From NCBI GenBank assembly GCA_025361665.1, contig JANYKF010000434.1, forward strand, positions 1-7,322: a DNA stretch of 7,322 nt, given 5' to 3'. How positions within the stretch are numbered: the first letter of the stretch is position 1; each line of letters starts with the position of its first letter. Shown here piece by piece: positions 6,742 through 7,322 of this stretch. A model generated the notes under the pieces. That model saw only the letters and a list, made by a program, of their open reading frames with translations. It ran no database searches and was not told where the DNA came from. The stretch is from Clostridiaceae bacterium. GTDB taxonomy: Bacteria; Bacillota; Clostridia; DSM-8532. The position numbers and the translations under genes were made by a program.

Positions 6742-6814
6742 ACCGCCTGGTCATGCCGATATCGTGATTGTACTGGAAACATTCAATGGCTGCCGTGCCT
6801 GATGCCACGCCAGG

Positions 6815-7322
6815 CTACTTCACCCACGCCAGGGTCGCGCATCCCCAGGGGGCAATTGACGGAATATGGACCCTGCCGTCCGCGACAGCCAGCCGCATGT
6901 CCCCCTCGCAAGGGCGAAGCAGCAGGGGAACCCCCTTGGCGGGATTCCTGAAACATACTTCAAGAGAATCGGTCCAGTCGATGCTGGCATTGAAAATGGT
7001 GACCGATCTGAGTGTGCCATCTTTTTCCACGCGCGGCACCACGACGGCCTGGCAGACTGTCGGGATGAAAGCGGGCAGGCTGCCATGACTCACATAATCC
7101 GCCATTTTGAGCAGTTCCGTCCGCCTGCCGACGTTCACCTGGTTTTCCCACATGTGGTATCCAATCACGGCAAGCCTTCCACCCAAGGCGTTTTCCGTGA
7201 CAGCGGCGGACAGCCCCATGTCCCTGCCGTCATGGGAATGGTAGCGTGCGACTTCTGTGACGGGATGATCCGTCAGAACCAGCCGATAGACACTCCCGAC
7301 GGAAAACCCGATCGGAATGGTG
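6815..7322 (-). CDS. C-terminal part of a probable carbohydrate-active protein
   Basis: The frame is open from the right edge to a TAG at 6815-6817, about 168 residues; the start lies beyond the window. An internal ATG at 7217-7219 is not the start, since the frame continues upstream with coding-like residues (TIPIGFSVGSVYRL). After a stretch with GGRLAVIGYHMW (a strand-turn-strand like the glutamine-amidotransferase-like domain of GH42-type enzymes), the end is beta-rich: SVTIFNASIDWTDSLEV, a repeated leucine/proline stretch, then VHIPSIAPWGCATLAW. Tails ending in I-P-x-(L/I)-x-P-W-x-x-x-x-L close many glycoside hydrolases as a small beta-sandwich. The catalytic domain is not visible, so the family cannot be named with certainty. 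It is followed after 89 bases by the UroD-like gene in the same direction, probably in one transcript. No clear terminator separates them; a GCCTG/CAGGC stem just after the stop is short and lacks a T-run. Confidence 0.65.
   Translation of the reverse strand, partial: TIPIGFSVGSVYRLVLTDHPVTEVARYHSHDGRDMGLSAAVTENALGGRLAVIGYHMWENQVNVGRRTELLKMADYVSHGSLPAFIPTVCQAVVVPRVEKDGTLRSVTIFNASIDWTDSLEVCFRNPAKGVPLLLRPCEGDMRLAVADGRVHIPSIAPWGCATLAWVK

Noticed and set aside
5502..6767. Long plus-strand open frame of about 420 codons opposite the UroD-like and isomerase genes
   Set aside because: It is antisense to two well-supported genes, spans their junction, shows no recognisable domain and has no convincing SD; a codon-bias shadow.
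6790..6816. GCCTG/CAGGC stem after the right-hand gene as a terminator
   Set aside because: Five-base stem with a nine-base loop and no following T-run.

Overview
The window is a single bacterial gene cluster in which every gene I can support lies on the minus strand, so transcription runs from right to left. It is tightly packed: gaps range from a 14-base overlap to about 130 bases. The starts are ATG with Shine-Dalgarno boxes of the GGAGG type, and base composition is moderate with slight GC richness. The mix (glycoside hydrolase, sugar isomerase, FGGY kinase, a uroporphyrinogen-decarboxylase-like protein, a ceramidase-like hydrolase) resembles sugar-use islands of anaerobic Clostridia, Spirochaetes or Lentisphaerota. 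No marker here fixes the lineage, so the assignment is loose.

In transcription order the layout is: (1) the 3' end of a carbohydrate-active protein cut by the right edge, ending in a beta-sandwich-like tail; (2) a uroporphyrinogen-decarboxylase/corrinoid-methyltransferase-fold protein; (3) an L-fucose/L-arabinose isomerase-like protein; (4) a neutral-ceramidase-like (PF04734) zinc hydrolase that keeps the metal ligands but has Asn in place of the catalytic Ser; (5) an FGGY sugar kinase; (6) a GH39-type glycoside hydrolase with both catalytic glutamates; (7) the first 42 codons of a class III (PLP) aminotransferase cut by the left edge.

A plausible reading is a catabolic operon. The hydrolases free a sugar from a glycoside or amide-bearing conjugate, the isomerase turns the aldose into a ketose, and the kinase phosphorylates it. 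The roles of the UroD-like, ceramidase-like and aminotransferase members are unknown; they may act on a methylated or N-acylated/amino part of the substrate. The substrate cannot be read from the sequence.

The most unusual object is the kinase. Its frame is open, but it is about 358 residues instead of about 500. It lacks a central block that should carry the catalytic Asp and phosphate-binding loop, lacks the C-terminal part of domain II, and carries a perfect 18-base tandem duplication (NAISWM twice). Its shortened end overlaps the GH39 start. This is either a decaying gene, a remodelled non-kinase FGGY protein, or an assembly error, and it deserves checking first. I saw no RNA genes, CRISPR arrays, insertion sequences or convincing terminators.
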